This document shows, piece by piece, positions 44,653 through 54,499 of a stretch of DNA of 64,000 nucleotides. Made by a program: the position numbers and the translations under genes. The notes below the pieces were generated by a model. It worked only from the letters and a program-made list of their open reading frames with translations, was not told the DNA's origin and ran no database searches. How positions within the stretch are numbered: the stretch's first letter is position 1; each line of letters starts with the position of its first letter. Origin of the DNA: an uncultured Actinomyces sp. (GTDB lineage: Bacteria > Actinomycetota > Actinomycetes > Actinomycetales > Actinomycetaceae); NCBI GenBank assembly GCA_938041695.1, contig CALISI010000085.1, positions 1 to 64,000 on the forward strand, given 5' to 3'.

Positions 44653-46101
44653 TCAGCGCACGCAATCCGCGTCAGCGTGGACGATCGTGGCGCGACGTTC
44701 ACCCATGAGAATCTCGGTGCCCGCAGGGACCTCAACGGCCTGACCGCCGGTCAACGCGGTGATACGCCCGTCGGGGGTGCGGATCTGCGTGCCGTTCGCG
44801 GAGAACGAGTCCTCAATCCACGCCCCACCTGCTGTGGGACCCACGCGCATGTGCGTGCGCGACAGGGACACCGTCGTATCGGGAACGACGACAGCGCGCG
44901 ACCCTTCGGCGGCTGCAGGTGCCCGCCCCAGGGTCAGCGGCATGTCGATGAGCTCACGCTGGCCCGAGTCGAAAATGAGCCACAGGAGCTGCGCGCGCGG
45001 CGGCGTCGCGGGCGCGCCCCACTGGGACTGGCCGGCGCCTCCCCACTGCCCCTGGGGGGCGGCGGCGCGCTGGGCAGCCTGCACGTCGCGATGACTCGGC
45101 GGCGGTCCAGGCACGCCCGAGGCCGGGGCCTGGTACTGCACCGGAGCAGAGTACGGGGGCTGAGAGGGTTCCTGGCGCGCGGGCCCACCCCAGCCGTCCT
45201 GGGGCGCGGGCGACGCGGAGGGCACGGGCACCGCCGGGGGCTGCTGGGCTGGCACCTGTGCGGGCGTGGGCCGCTGGGGTGCCGGACGATGAGCCTCGGG
45301 CGCGCCCTGAGGTGGTGCGAGGAGCGCATCGAACTGCGTGGGCTCGTGAGCGGCGGGCGCGGACGGGAGGGGCACCCCCGGAACCTGCGCGGCAGCGGGC
45401 GCAGCCGGAACCGCGGGCACGCTCGGCGCGGACGGGAGCGGCACCGCCGGAACCTGCGCGGCAGCGGGCGCAGCCGGAACCGCGGGGACACTCGGTGCCA
45501 CTGGCGCACTGTAGGGATCGTTCGCTCGCTGACCGGGAGCCGAGTAGTCGGGGACGGACGAAGGAACGGGAGTCAGCGGGGCACTCGGCGCATCCCACTG
45601 ACCCGCACCTGCCTGCACGCCCTCGAAGCCGCTGGGCGCCTGGCCAGGGCGGGGATCATCCACCGCCTGTCCGGGACCCGCAGCGAGGGCCGCATGTTTG
45701 CGCAGGTCGACGAAACGCGTATGCGTGGGCCCATTGAGCCACGTGCGCCCATCATGGACCATCGCGTACGAGGCCAGCAGACCCACAACCGTCACCTGAA
45801 GCAGCGCACTCAAGGCCGTGTAGCCCATGGCCGCTCCCAGCGAAGGAGTCTGGGCGTCATCCTCGTCTCGAATGAGACACACGCGCATGAGGGCCATACC
45901 CGGGGTCCGCCCCGACACCCCCAGCATGACGCCGGAGGCAACCACGGCCTCGGCGATGATCAGACCGACCGTCACCGGCGTGAAATAGACGAACCACGTC
46001 ACCCCCACCAGCGCCCCGAGGACCAGCAGATCGATGACGTACGCGCCGACGAGCCGCGAAGCGGTCGCGCGGGCGAAAGGAGTCTTCGTGGTATCACCCA
46101 T
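44653..46101 (-). CDS. RDD-domain membrane protein with C-terminal FHA domain
   Basis: 482 residues from ATG 46101, whose first base is shared with the stop of the upstream EccD-like gene (TAATG) and which has GGAGG ahead. An RDD membrane domain (about 10-125) is followed by a 220-residue Pro/Ala linker with two near-identical copies of a 24-residue unit (VPAVPAAPAAAQVP core). An FHA domain (about 385-482) shows LGRAP, SLSRTHMRV and DSFSANGTQIR. FHA domains bind phospho-Thr, so the Ser/Thr kinase at 58.4 kb is a possible partner. Role in the T7SS is inferred from position. Confidence 0.85.
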   Translation of the reverse strand: MGDTTKTPFARATASRLVGAYVIDLLVLGALVGVTWFVYFTPVTVGLIIAEAVVASGVMLGVSGRTPGMALMRVCLIRDEDDAQTPSLGAAMGYTALSALLQVTVVGLLASYAMVHDGRTWLNGPTHTRFVDLRKHAALAAGPGQAVDDPRPGQAPSGFEGVQAGAGQWDAPSAPLTPVPSSVPDYSAPGQRANDPYSAPVAPSVPAVPAAPAAAQVPAVPLPSAPSVPAVPAAPAAAQVPGVPLPSAPAAHEPTQFDALLAPPQGAPEAHRPAPQRPTPAQVPAQQPPAVPVPSASPAPQDGWGGPARQEPSQPPYSAPVQYQAPASGVPGPPPSHRDVQAAQRAAAPQGQWGGAGQSQWGAPATPPRAQLLWLIFDSGQRELIDMPLTLGRAPAAAEGSRAVVVPDTTVSLSRTHMRVGPTAGGAWIEDSFSANGTQIRTPDGRITALTGGQAVEVPAGTEILMGERRATIVHADADCVR

Positions 46102-47522
46102 TACAGGATCGCCCTCCAAGCAAACTCGAAGAGACCCGAGGAGAAAATCGCCGCGGGGAGAAGTGCAAAAATACAGAACGACTGCACGAAGTCGAGGATC
46201 GTGCCGATCAGTGCGGCATGTCCCTTGGGCTCATACAGCGTCATCCAGGCCACCAGCGCGATGCCCGTCAGAACGAGGACGCACACGGGCAGGACGGGAT
46301 AGATCTGCGCGCCGAGCGCCCAGGACTTCACCCAGGCGCCAAAGAGGAAGGCGCACCCGATGCCGGCGGCACCAATGCGCGGAAGGACCCTCCCCATCGG
46401 CGTGCGGGCACCCCTCGGCGCCGTTAACAGGGTCACCACGGCCGCGATGACGATCACGAAACCGCCGACGCCTCGGCCCATGGCCACCGTTGGCATCACC
46501 GTGCGAGCGAGGGGGATACCACCCGCGAGGGTGAACAACGTCGAGGCGGTCAGCAGCAGCGTGTAGCGGGCATCGGTGTGTCCGATCGCCGTCTTCATGC
46601 GCCCGCCGGTCACCGGCGTGGGAGGGACCATCATAGGCTGGCGGATACGCGAGGCGATCGTTTGCACTGCCGCCGCATCAATCAGCTGACTGTCAGGCAC
46701 GCGCAACGCGAAGCGCGGGGCCATGAGGAACAGGAACACACCCAGGGCCAACGCGAGCGGCGCAATATTAATCAGGTGGAAGAACGGGTAGGCGCCAATC
46801 GTCACGAGAACGGTCGCACCGAGCCACGCCATCATGGCACTGAGCGCCGTCGGCGTGTTCGTCAGCGAGAGCACCGCCAGGGACACGACGAGGGCCACCC
46901 ACACTCCGGCAACGGGCGCGAGCGAGAGGGCATGGATACCCGCCATCGACACGAAGCCGATGGCGCTGTAACCCGCGAGCGCCGGCATCAGGATGAGCAG
47001 AAGGGACATCGAGCGCAGCCTGCGCGAGGCAAACAGCGGAATGATCGCAACCGCGCAGCACACCAGAGCGCATACTCCGCGCGCCCACGTCGGGATCGAC
47101 GAGGCCGCGAGCGCCCAGGCGGGCCCATCCTCCCTGTGGGCGAGCCCACTGAGCGCTGCATCGCCCATCATGGGCAGCAGGCACAGTGAGGAAACCGCAC
47201 CAATGAGGAGGAAGCACAGGCCGACCAGGGCGAGGGTGGGGGAGAGCCACTGATTCTCGTAGCGCTCCGAGGCCTCGTTGAGCTGGCGGGCAGACAGGAC
47301 CCGGCTGGACAGGGCGATCGTCGACCCGGCGGGCAGGTCGCGGCCGAGGACCGCAGCCCCGTCGAGGGGACGCCCGTCGGCGTAGGAAATACGCACGGAC
47401 GGCAAGGTGAGGTCGATGGCCAGCATGGCGCACAAACCTGCGACCGTGGTCCCTGTGGGAGCAGCGAAATCGGAGGCCCCATCGGAGTCGATAACGGTCA
47501 CGGACACCATGGTGGCGCTCAT
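46101..47522 (-). CDS. EccD-like T7SS membrane protein (second copy)
   Basis: 473 residues with a ubiquitin-like N-terminal domain (about 5-80) and about 11 membrane helices, the EccD layout. Sequence is clearly divergent from the EccD at 42109-43470. It is divergent from eccC (138 bp between starts) and coupled to the RDD/FHA gene. It could form the second half of an EccD heterodimer, or serve a separate assembly. Confidence 0.85.
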   Translation of the reverse strand: MSATMVSVTVIDSDGASDFAAPTGTTVAGLCAMLAIDLTLPSVRISYADGRPLDGAAVLGRDLPAGSTIALSSRVLSARQLNEASERYENQWLSPTLALVGLCFLLIGAVSSLCLLPMMGDAALSGLAHREDGPAWALAASSIPTWARGVCALVCCAVAIIPLFASRRLRSMSLLLILMPALAGYSAIGFVSMAGIHALSLAPVAGVWVALVVSLAVLSLTNTPTALSAMMAWLGATVLVTIGAYPFFHLINIAPLALALGVFLFLMAPRFALRVPDSQLIDAAAVQTIASRIRQPMMVPPTPVTGGRMKTAIGHTDARYTLLLTASTLFTLAGGIPLARTVMPTVAMGRGVGGFVIVIAAVVTLLTAPRGARTPMGRVLPRIGAAGIGCAFLFGAWVKSWALGAQIYPVLPVCVLVLTGIALVAWMTLYEPKGHAALIGTILDFVQSFCIFALLPAAIFSSGLFEFAWRAIL

Positions 47523-47660
47523 GAAACCTCCGATCTAAGGGAAACAACAGTGCCCAGTGTAATGCACTGAGGCTAACCGCCGGTTAAAACTTGGAAGAGC
47601 ACTCAGCTACACTGGGGACAGTCGCATCGAACACGTACGCGCGCAGCGCGAGGAGACCTG

Positions 47661-50600
47661 ATGGTTACACGCAAAAAACGGCGGATTGCCGCGGTTCCGG
47701 AGCAGCCTTCCGGCAGCTTGGCCCTGCAGATGCCGCCGGAGAAGGCTGAGCCCGCATCGATGGGCAACGTCCTCATGATGGTCGTCCCGATGCTCGGCTC
47801 GACGGGCGTTATGTTCTTCATGGCCATGCAGAACCCCGACAATAAGCGCTCAATGCTCATGGGCGGCGGCATGTTGGTCGCTATGCTCGGCATGGTCGGC
47901 TTCAACATGTACCGCCAGTTCTCCCAGTACCGTACGCGCGTGAAGACGCAGCGTCGCGAGTACCTGTCTTACCTCGCGGAGACGCGCGAGTCGATCCGCA
48001 AGGTCGCTAAGAAGCAGCGCGCCTACTACAACTGGGTCTACCCCGACCCCGACGCCCTGGTGACCCTGGCAGCGAACGGGTCTCGCCTGTGGTCGCGTGA
48101 GGGCAACACCTACAACGTGCTCACGTTCCGCTATGGCAGTGGTACGCAGCCCCTGGGCTTGACGTTCGAGCGTCCGCCGATCGATCCAATGACGGAGATG
48201 GACGTCGTGTGTCTGTCGGCGATGGAACGCTTCATCGCGGTGCACGATCACACGGACAACGTGGGTAAGTTCCTCTACCTGGGCGATTTCAGCCACATCG
48301 AGGTCGTCGGCGAGGGCGAGAGCGCCTATGACGAGATGCGCGCCATCATGATGCACGTGGCGTGCTTTATCGAGCCTTCCAAGCTCAAGATCGCGGTCCT
48401 GTGTTCGGCTGATCGTCTGGGCGACTGGGAATGGGTGAAGTGGATGCCACAGGCGCGCTCGGCAAACGTTCGCGACGCCATTGGCCCGGCTCGCATGATT
48501 TCCACGGACCCGCGTGAGTTGGTCGAGATGATCGGCCCCGATATCGCGATGCGCGGCGCGTACCGCCCGGGCGAAGAGATGCCTGAGTGGCCCCATCTCC
48601 TCCTCGTGTGCGACGGTGCCGAGTTCCCCACCTCCTCACCCTTCGGGTCGATGGCGGGCGTGCGCGGCGTGACGATCATGAGCCGCGCCCGCGAGTGGAC
48701 GCCGATGAAGTCTCACACTGCCCTGCGCCTCGTCATCCACCCCAGCCCGGATCGCAAGGGTTCGGACGTCGTCGACGTGGTGACCATGGACTCTGTGCCC
48801 GAGTCAGCCTTCGCGGATCGGCTCAGCGCCGTGCAGGCCGAGGCCGTGGCTCGTCGCATGACCCCCTTCGCCACCCAGGAGAAGCTGGAGGAGTCGGACA
48901 CGCCGGTGGGCCGCTCGGACGAGTCGCGCCAGAAGGACCTCATGGAGCTGGTCGGCATCGGCGACATTCGAGACTTCGACCCGGAGAAGCAGTGGGTGCG
49001 ACGCGAGGGGCGTGCGCGCCTGGCCGCCCCCTTTGCGGTGACGCCCGAGGGCCGACCCGTCGTCCTGGACATTAAGGAATCCGCCCAGCAGGGTATGGGT
49101 CCGCACGGCCTGTTGATCGGCGCGACCGGTTCGGGTAAGTCCGAGGTGTTGCGCACCCTCGTTCTCGCGCTGGCTTTGACTCACTCCCCAGAGCAGCTGA
49201 ACCTGGTGCTCGTCGACTTCAAGGGTGGCGCGACCTTCGCCGGTATGGCGGACCTGCCGCACGTGTCGGCCATGATCTCGAACCTGGAGTCCGAGCTCTC
49301 GCTGGTTGACCGTATGCAGGACGCCCTGCAGGGCGAGATGGTGCGCCGCCAGGAGATGCTGCGCCAGGCCGGCAACTACGCGAACGTGTCCGATTACGAG
49401 GCGGACCGCCTCGCCGGCAAGCACGAGTATCCGCCGCTGCCGGCCCTGTTCATCGTCCTGGACGAGTTCACGGAAATGCTCATGGCCAAGCCGGAGTTCG
49501 GCGAGGTCTTCATCATGATCGGTCGTCTGGGCCGATCCTTGTCGGTGCACCTGCTGCTGGCTTCACAGAAGATGGACCTGGGTAAGGCGCGCGGTCTGGA
49601 ATCCCACCTGTCGTACCGCATTGCGCTCAAGACGTTCACGGAGAGCGACTCGCGCGAGGTCCTGGGTATCCCCGACGCCGCGAAGCTGCCGCCGCTGCCC
49701 GGTTCGGGCTTCCTGAAGGCGGGCGGCGACGGCCTCGTTCGTTTCCGCGCGTCCTACGTGGCCGCTCCCCCGCCGGCGCGCACCCTCGCGTCAATTGCCG
49801 AGGCCTCGACGGCCGGCGCCCCGAGCGCGCCGATCGAGATCCTGCCGTTCACGGTCGCTCCCGTCATCACGCGCGAAGCCCTGGGCGAGGAGGAAGAGGT
49901 CGATCAGAACCAGGAGATCGTCCTGGCCGGTGACGAGGTGTGGGCGGACATGTCCGAGATGGACATCGCCGTGGAGAAGATGAAGGGCAAGGGCTACCCA
50001 GCGCACCAGGTGTGGCTGCCTCCGCTGGAGGTTCCCGATACGTTCGCGACTCTCATGCCCGACCTGCGCCCGGACCCGGAGCTGGGCTTCGTTTCGCGCG
50101 CCTGGCGCGAGTCCGGGGTCCTGCGCGTGCCCCTGGGCACGGTCGACCTGCCGCTTGAGCAGCGCCGCGAGACACTGGTCCTGGACCTGTCGGGCGCGGG
50201 CGGTAACTTCGCGCTCGTGGGAGGCCCGCAGACCGGTAAATCGACGGCGCTGCGCACGATCGTCCAGGCCCTGTCACTGACCTACACGCCCCAGGAAGTC
50301 CAGTTCTACGTGATGGACTTCGGTGGCGGCACCTTCGCGGGCTTCGCGGGCGCGCCGCACGTGGCCGGCGTGGCGACGCGCGACACCGAGGAGGTACGCA
50401 CGCGTATGCTCGCCGAGATCGCGGCGATCATGGACGACCGTGAGCGCTACTTCCGTGCACACGGCATCGACTCGATGGATACCTACCGTCGTGGGCGCCT
50501 GGCGGGCACCTACGACGACGGCTACGGCGACGTGTTCCTGGTGATCGACGGGTGGGGTGCACTGCGCTCCGAGTTCGATGGCCTGGACCGCGAGGTCACG

Positions 50601-51704
50601 ACGATGATGAGCCGAGGCCTGTCGCTGGGCGTTCACCTGGTCATATCGGCGGCCCGTTGGATGGATATCCGCGCCGAGGCGCAGGATATTTTCGGGTCGC
50701 GCCTGGAGCTGCACACGGCGAACCCGAAGGAGTCGATCGTCAACCGCGAGGGTGCCGCCCGTATTCCGAAGGGGCGCCCGGGGCGCGGCATCGACATGGC
50801 GGGTCACGAGATGATGATCGGCCTGCCGCGCGCGGACGCGGAGCAGGATCCGTCAACCGTGTCGCAGGGCGTGGCGTACACGGTCAACAAGATTCGCGAG
50901 TGCCTGGTGGCGGGCGAGGGCCCGAAGCTGCGTCTGTTGCCGCAGCGGATCACGCTTGCGGAGATTCTCTCGCAGCTGCCGGATCAGCAGATCCTGCCGC
51001 GCGGCGGCGGCGACATGGTGCTGGGCGTGGAGGAGTCGCGCCTGGGGCCGCTCCTGTTCAACACTCGCGCGGAGTCGCACCTGTACCTGTTCGGCGACGG
51101 CAAGACGGGCAAGACCTCCTTCCTGCGGTCGATCATTTCCGAGGTCACGCGCCTGTACTCGCCCAACGAGGCGAAGATCCTGGCGATCGACATGCGTCGT
51201 TCGCTCCTGGGTGCGATCCCGGACGAGTATTCGCTGCGCTACCTGACGAACCATGCCGAGGCGATGAAGCAGCTGCGTGAGCTTGCGAATTTCCTGCGCA
51301 CGCGCCTGCCCGGTTCCGACGTGACCGCCGAGCAGATTCGCGAGCGCACGTGGTGGTCGGGTCCGGAAGTGTGGATCTTGGTCGACGACTACGACCTGGT
51401 GGCCACCTCGTCGGGTAACCCGCTGATGGAGCTCATTGACCTGCTGCCACAGGCGGGAGACATCGGCCTGCACGTGATCATCACTCGTCGTATGGGCGGC
51501 GCGTCGCGCGCGGCCTACGAGAAGGTCCTGCAGATGATGAACGACCTGGCTGTCACCGGTATCCTCCTGTCCGGCAACCCCAGCGAGGGCGCGATCATCA
51601 ACGGCGTGAAGCCGAAGCGCGCGATCGCCGGCCGCGCGCAGGTCGTTCACCGAGAGCTGGGCGTCGTCGCCGCGCAGCTGACGTGGACCCCGCCAGCAAT
51701 TTGA
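47661..51704 (+). CDS. eccC: T7SS ATPase EccC (fused, three FtsK/SpoIIIE domains)
   Basis: 1347 residues. Two N-terminal membrane helices (about 36-56 and 64-84), then three ATPase domains with Walker A at ~487 (GATGSGKSE), ~854 (GGPQTGKST) and ~1145 (GDGKTGKTS). Walker B is canonical in the first (LFIVLDEF) but lacks the Glu in the second (VFLVIDGWG); the third reads VWILVDDYD. This fits the known pattern of one catalytic and two regulatory domains. It is the motor that recognises WXG100 dimers. The CaCb halves are fused as in ESX-4-like systems. Confidence 0.96.
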   Translation: MVTRKKRRIAAVPEQPSGSLALQMPPEKAEPASMGNVLMMVVPMLGSTGVMFFMAMQNPDNKRSMLMGGGMLVAMLGMVGFNMYRQFSQYRTRVKTQRREYLSYLAETRESIRKVAKKQRAYYNWVYPDPDALVTLAANGSRLWSREGNTYNVLTFRYGSGTQPLGLTFERPPIDPMTEMDVVCLSAMERFIAVHDHTDNVGKFLYLGDFSHIEVVGEGESAYDEMRAIMMHVACFIEPSKLKIAVLCSADRLGDWEWVKWMPQARSANVRDAIGPARMISTDPRELVEMIGPDIAMRGAYRPGEEMPEWPHLLLVCDGAEFPTSSPFGSMAGVRGVTIMSRAREWTPMKSHTALRLVIHPSPDRKGSDVVDVVTMDSVPESAFADRLSAVQAEAVARRMTPFATQEKLEESDTPVGRSDESRQKDLMELVGIGDIRDFDPEKQWVRREGRARLAAPFAVTPEGRPVVLDIKESAQQGMGPHGLLIGATGSGKSEVLRTLVLALALTHSPEQLNLVLVDFKGGATFAGMADLPHVSAMISNLESELSLVDRMQDALQGEMVRRQEMLRQAGNYANVSDYEADRLAGKHEYPPLPALFIVLDEFTEMLMAKPEFGEVFIMIGRLGRSLSVHLLLASQKMDLGKARGLESHLSYRIALKTFTESDSREVLGIPDAAKLPPLPGSGFLKAGGDGLVRFRASYVAAPPPARTLASIAEASTAGAPSAPIEILPFTVAPVITREALGEEEEVDQNQEIVLAGDEVWADMSEMDIAVEKMKGKGYPAHQVWLPPLEVPDTFATLMPDLRPDPELGFVSRAWRESGVLRVPLGTVDLPLEQRRETLVLDLSGAGGNFALVGGPQTGKSTALRTIVQALSLTYTPQEVQFYVMDFGGGTFAGFAGAPHVAGVATRDTEEVRTRMLAEIAAIMDDRERYFRAHGIDSMDTYRRGRLAGTYDDGYGDVFLVIDGWGALRSEFDGLDREVTTMMSRGLSLGVHLVISAARWMDIRAEAQDIFGSRLELHTANPKESIVNREGAARIPKGRPGRGIDMAGHEMMIGLPRADAEQDPSTVSQGVAYTVNKIRECLVAGEGPKLRLLPQRITLAEILSQLPDQQILPRGGGDMVLGVEESRLGPLLFNTRAESHLYLFGDGKTGKTSFLRSIISEVTRLYSPNEAKILAIDMRRSLLGAIPDEYSLRYLTNHAEAMKQLRELANFLRTRLPGSDVTAEQIRERTWWSGPEVWILVDDYDLVATSSGNPLMELIDLLPQAGDIGLHVIITRRMGGASRAAYEKVLQMMNDLAVTGILLSGNPSEGAIINGVKPKRAIAGRAQVVHRELGVVAAQLTWTPPAI

Positions 51705-51711
51705 TCGTTTA

Positions 51712-51742
51712 TTGACACAGCGGCCCCTTCGTCGCATATGAT
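51712..51742 (+). promoter_or_regulatory. Probable sigma-70 type promoter for the lipoprotein gene
   Basis: TTGACA at 51712-51717 and TATGAT at 51737-51742 with a 19-bp spacer, 28 bp ahead of the lipoprotein start. The spacing is at the long end. Confidence 0.45.
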
Positions 51743-51769
51743 TGACCAGTCTGAAAGTAGGAGAAAAAC

Positions 51770-52309
51770 ATGTCCTCTCTCGTGTCCCGTCGCGCTCGCG
51801 CAGCCACAGCTTCCCTGCTGCTCGCTTCCGTCGCCCTGTCCGGTTGCAGCATCTTGGGTGGTGCGCGAAATTCCACCGATATTTCGAAGTTGCCCAACAT
51901 TCCCGAGGGGCAAAAGCAGCAGTTGGTCAGCCAGATGCAGTCTGCGTCTGGCTCGGAGAAGAAGGAGATCGCCGCGAAGGCGAAGGCCTTGAGCAAGATG
52001 GTGGGGACGGAGCTGGTCGCGGTGGATCCCCCGTCGATCATCGACCAGACCTTCAAGTTGGATCCCAAGGGTAAGACCGTGGTGAACAAGGACGACAAGA
52101 TCTACCTGATGATGTCGGCCACCGATTACTGGCGTCTGGGCCAGGACACCTACGACCTGTGCGTGGAGCAGGACTGCGAGTACTACTCGTCGTGGACGGT
52201 AGACGTGGAGGGGTCGGGCGCCGACCTGACGTACGTGTGGACCCTGAAGGTCGATGGTGACGATCAGCCCAAGGAGCCGCTGGTCCGCCGCTTCAAGGTC
52301 GGTAAGTAA
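51770..52309 (+). CDS. T7SS-locus lipoprotein
   Basis: 179 residues. Signal peptide with a clear lipobox (VALSGC, Cys26). A helical, Lys/Gln/Ser-rich segment follows, then a beta-rich C-terminal half with two cysteines in DLCVEQDCEYY. No family recognised. It follows eccC and heads a group with two T7SS-type cytoplasmic-start proteins. It is possibly an accessory or surface chaperone for the exported proteins; that is inference. Confidence 0.82.
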   Translation: MSSLVSRRARAATASLLLASVALSGCSILGGARNSTDISKLPNIPEGQKQQLVSQMQSASGSEKKEIAAKAKALSKMVGTELVAVDPPSIIDQTFKLDPKGKTVVNKDDKIYLMMSATDYWRLGQDTYDLCVEQDCEYYSSWTVDVEGSGADLTYVWTLKVDGDDQPKEPLVRRFKVGK

Positions 52310-52367
52310 GCGTCCCTGCGCATCGACGCACTCTCTTCTTTTCTCATCAACCATTTTGGAGTCAACA

Positions 52368-52886
52368 ATGGCCGGACATGCAGACGTCAGTTACGACGAC
52401 GACCAGCAGCAAGCAGCTGTACCGAAAGTGACCGAAACCTGGGACGCCGTGACGGGATCGCGCAAGCATACCGAGGCCCTCGGATCCGCGCAGACACCCA
52501 CCTTCTGGGGACACGAACGCGGGCCCGCGAAACTGCAAGGCAGTGCTACGGAGATGTTCGAAGCCGTATCCGGACTTCTCGCGAGCGAATCCGCTATGCT
52601 CAGCGTTTTCGAGGCGCAGATGCATAAGGCGATGACCCGCTTCACCGGTGCGGAATACGACAACCAGCTGAAGTTCAAAAACACGCAGGCCGACCAGCAG
52701 ATGCAGGCAATCCGCTCGCAGAACCCGACCAAGTTCACCGCGATGCTTCACGCGCTCGGTTTGACCCTCGAAGATCTCGGCTCCGCTGCGGATCCACTGA
52801 TCGCGCCCCCCACTCAATCGGGTGCCGGCTCGGCGGGTGGTTCGGGTAGTGCACCGACTACCTCCTCAGGCCCGTCGGACTACTGA
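52368..52886 (+). CDS. Small helical T7SS-associated protein
   Basis: 172 residues from ATG 52368 (GGAG ahead); no signal peptide. Helical from about 40 to 140, with a TFWGHERGP segment that may play the WXG-turn role, and a Gly/Ser/Thr-rich tail (about 145-172). I do not recognise the family. It is placed 32 bp before the PPE-like gene, so the two may be partners in a secreted pair. Confidence 0.7.
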   Translation: MAGHADVSYDDDQQQAAVPKVTETWDAVTGSRKHTEALGSAQTPTFWGHERGPAKLQGSATEMFEAVSGLLASESAMLSVFEAQMHKAMTRFTGAEYDNQLKFKNTQADQQMQAIRSQNPTKFTAMLHALGLTLEDLGSAADPLIAPPTQSGAGSAGGSGSAPTTSSGPSDY

Positions 52887-52918
52887 GCCGCATAGTTACA
52901 TATAAGGAGTTTGTCACA

Positions 52919-54499
52919 ATGGTTGCTTCACCGAATTATGAGCGTCTTAAGGTCTTCATGGAGGCGGCTCGCGCTAACAAGGGGCTTGACGCGTGGGACG
53001 GGGATCACGACAAGGCCTTGAAGGGCTTTGATGACGCCGTTGAGCACCTGCGCGCCTATCGCGAGAGCCACGGCTTTACCGGCGCGACGGGTAGAGCCAT
53101 GGATCGCTGGGTTGACGCGTCCATCACCCGCATCGAAAAGTATCGGGAGGGCTATGAGCGCGGCTATCACACCTATTCTCGAGGCCGTAACGTGATGGCG
53201 ACGGCGCTGAGCGAAGCCGAGAAGCTGTCGCCGGATCTCCTCGACGCGAACACGGCGGCCATGCGTGACGACCTGCTCGTGTCGGTTCCCTCCAGCGAAC
53301 CCGGTACGGGCATCCGCTTCATGGGCAAGCTCTACACCACCGGCTCTGCCTACGTCGCCGCCGTCGAAGAGCAGGCGAACGAGCAGCGCGAGGCCGCGGC
53401 GAAGCGCATCATCGACATGGTGAACGACCGCACTTTGATGATCAGTGGCATCATGAAGGGCCAAATCGCGGACAAGCCCGGCGAAGAGGGCGCCGACCTG
53501 AAGAAATACGAAGACGAGGAGAAGAGTAAGGATCCAGGTGGTGGTGGCACCAGCGGTGGTGGCACCCATGGCGGTGGCGGTGCTGGTGGTGCTGGCGGCG
53601 GCGACTGGGGATACGGTAAGGGTGATGACTTCGGTCGCGCGGCGGATCGTAGCCCTTCTTCTCCCAACTACCCCGGTGGCTTCGACCAGCCGTGGTGGAG
53701 TGATGCCGACGCTGCCGCGGCCCGCAACCGCATCATTTCTTCGGGTGCGGTTCCCACGCAGGAGCCTGCCTACGGCGAGGCCGGATCGCGTACGAACCCC
53801 ATCACCGATCCCCAGGACCTCATGGGCAGGGATCTGCTGCACACGCGCGTGAACGGCACGGCCTACCGCAATGGCGTCGTCGGCGGGCATACCCCGGCAC
53901 CGCCCGCGGATATGGATCACCCTCTGTGGCGCCTGAACGGCGGCGCAGCCTCCGCCGACGCGAGCACCGCGGGACGGCTCGGCGGTGCTGGCGTGCTCGG
54001 CGCGGGCGCCCTCGGTATGCGCGGCGCGGCCCGTATGGGGTCCGGTGGCCTTGGCGCGGGCATGCGCGGCATGACCGGTGGCCTGGGTGGCGCGGGCGCC
54101 TCTGCCTTGAAGGTCGGGTCCTACTCCGGGTCGGGTTTTGGCTCCTACAATCCTCCTGCGGGTGCGAACGGCCTGGCCGGTTCCGGGGCGGGCGCGTCGG
54201 GCGCGACGGGCGTTGCCGGTTCCACCGGGGCGAACGGTGGCGCGGCTGGCGCCGCCGGCGCCGCAGGCAAGAGCGGCTCGGGTACGGGCTTTATGGGTGC
54301 GGGCGCGGGTGCCGGTGCGGGCACGGGTAAGCAGGAGAAGAAGGGTCGCAAGCGTCAGTACGTCGCCTTCAAGTTCGAGGACGACGAGGACGATCTGCCC
54401 GTCGGCTACGTCAACCCCATGTCCCAGACCTACGGGTCTGACACGACCATCACCCCGGCCAAGCGCACGGACGACGGATGGGATCCGCGCCAATGGTGA
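52919..54499 (+). CDS. PPE/EspE-like T7SS substrate with Gly/Ala-rich domain
   Basis: 526 residues, no signal peptide. N-terminal ~190 residues are helical (YRESHGFTGATGRAMDRWVDAS); then a Gly/Thr/His patch at about 200-225, a conserved-looking middle, and a Gly/Ala-rich region (about 340-480) reminiscent of PE/PPE proteins. A polar C-terminus has an acidic patch (FKFEDDEDDLP) and ends PAKRTDDGWDPRQW. That end recurs as a remnant at 8028-8168. The stop overlaps the start of the next gene (ATGGTGA), coupling it to a pseudoprotease. Confidence 0.78.
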   Translation: MVASPNYERLKVFMEAARANKGLDAWDGDHDKALKGFDDAVEHLRAYRESHGFTGATGRAMDRWVDASITRIEKYREGYERGYHTYSRGRNVMATALSEAEKLSPDLLDANTAAMRDDLLVSVPSSEPGTGIRFMGKLYTTGSAYVAAVEEQANEQREAAAKRIIDMVNDRTLMISGIMKGQIADKPGEEGADLKKYEDEEKSKDPGGGGTSGGGTHGGGGAGGAGGGDWGYGKGDDFGRAADRSPSSPNYPGGFDQPWWSDADAAAARNRIISSGAVPTQEPAYGEAGSRTNPITDPQDLMGRDLLHTRVNGTAYRNGVVGGHTPAPPADMDHPLWRLNGGAASADASTAGRLGGAGVLGAGALGMRGAARMGSGGLGAGMRGMTGGLGGAGASALKVGSYSGSGFGSYNPPAGANGLAGSGAGASGATGVAGSTGANGGAAGAAGAAGKSGSGTGFMGAGAGAGAGTGKQEKKGRKRQYVAFKFEDDEDDLPVGYVNPMSQTYGSDTTITPAKRTDDGWDPRQW

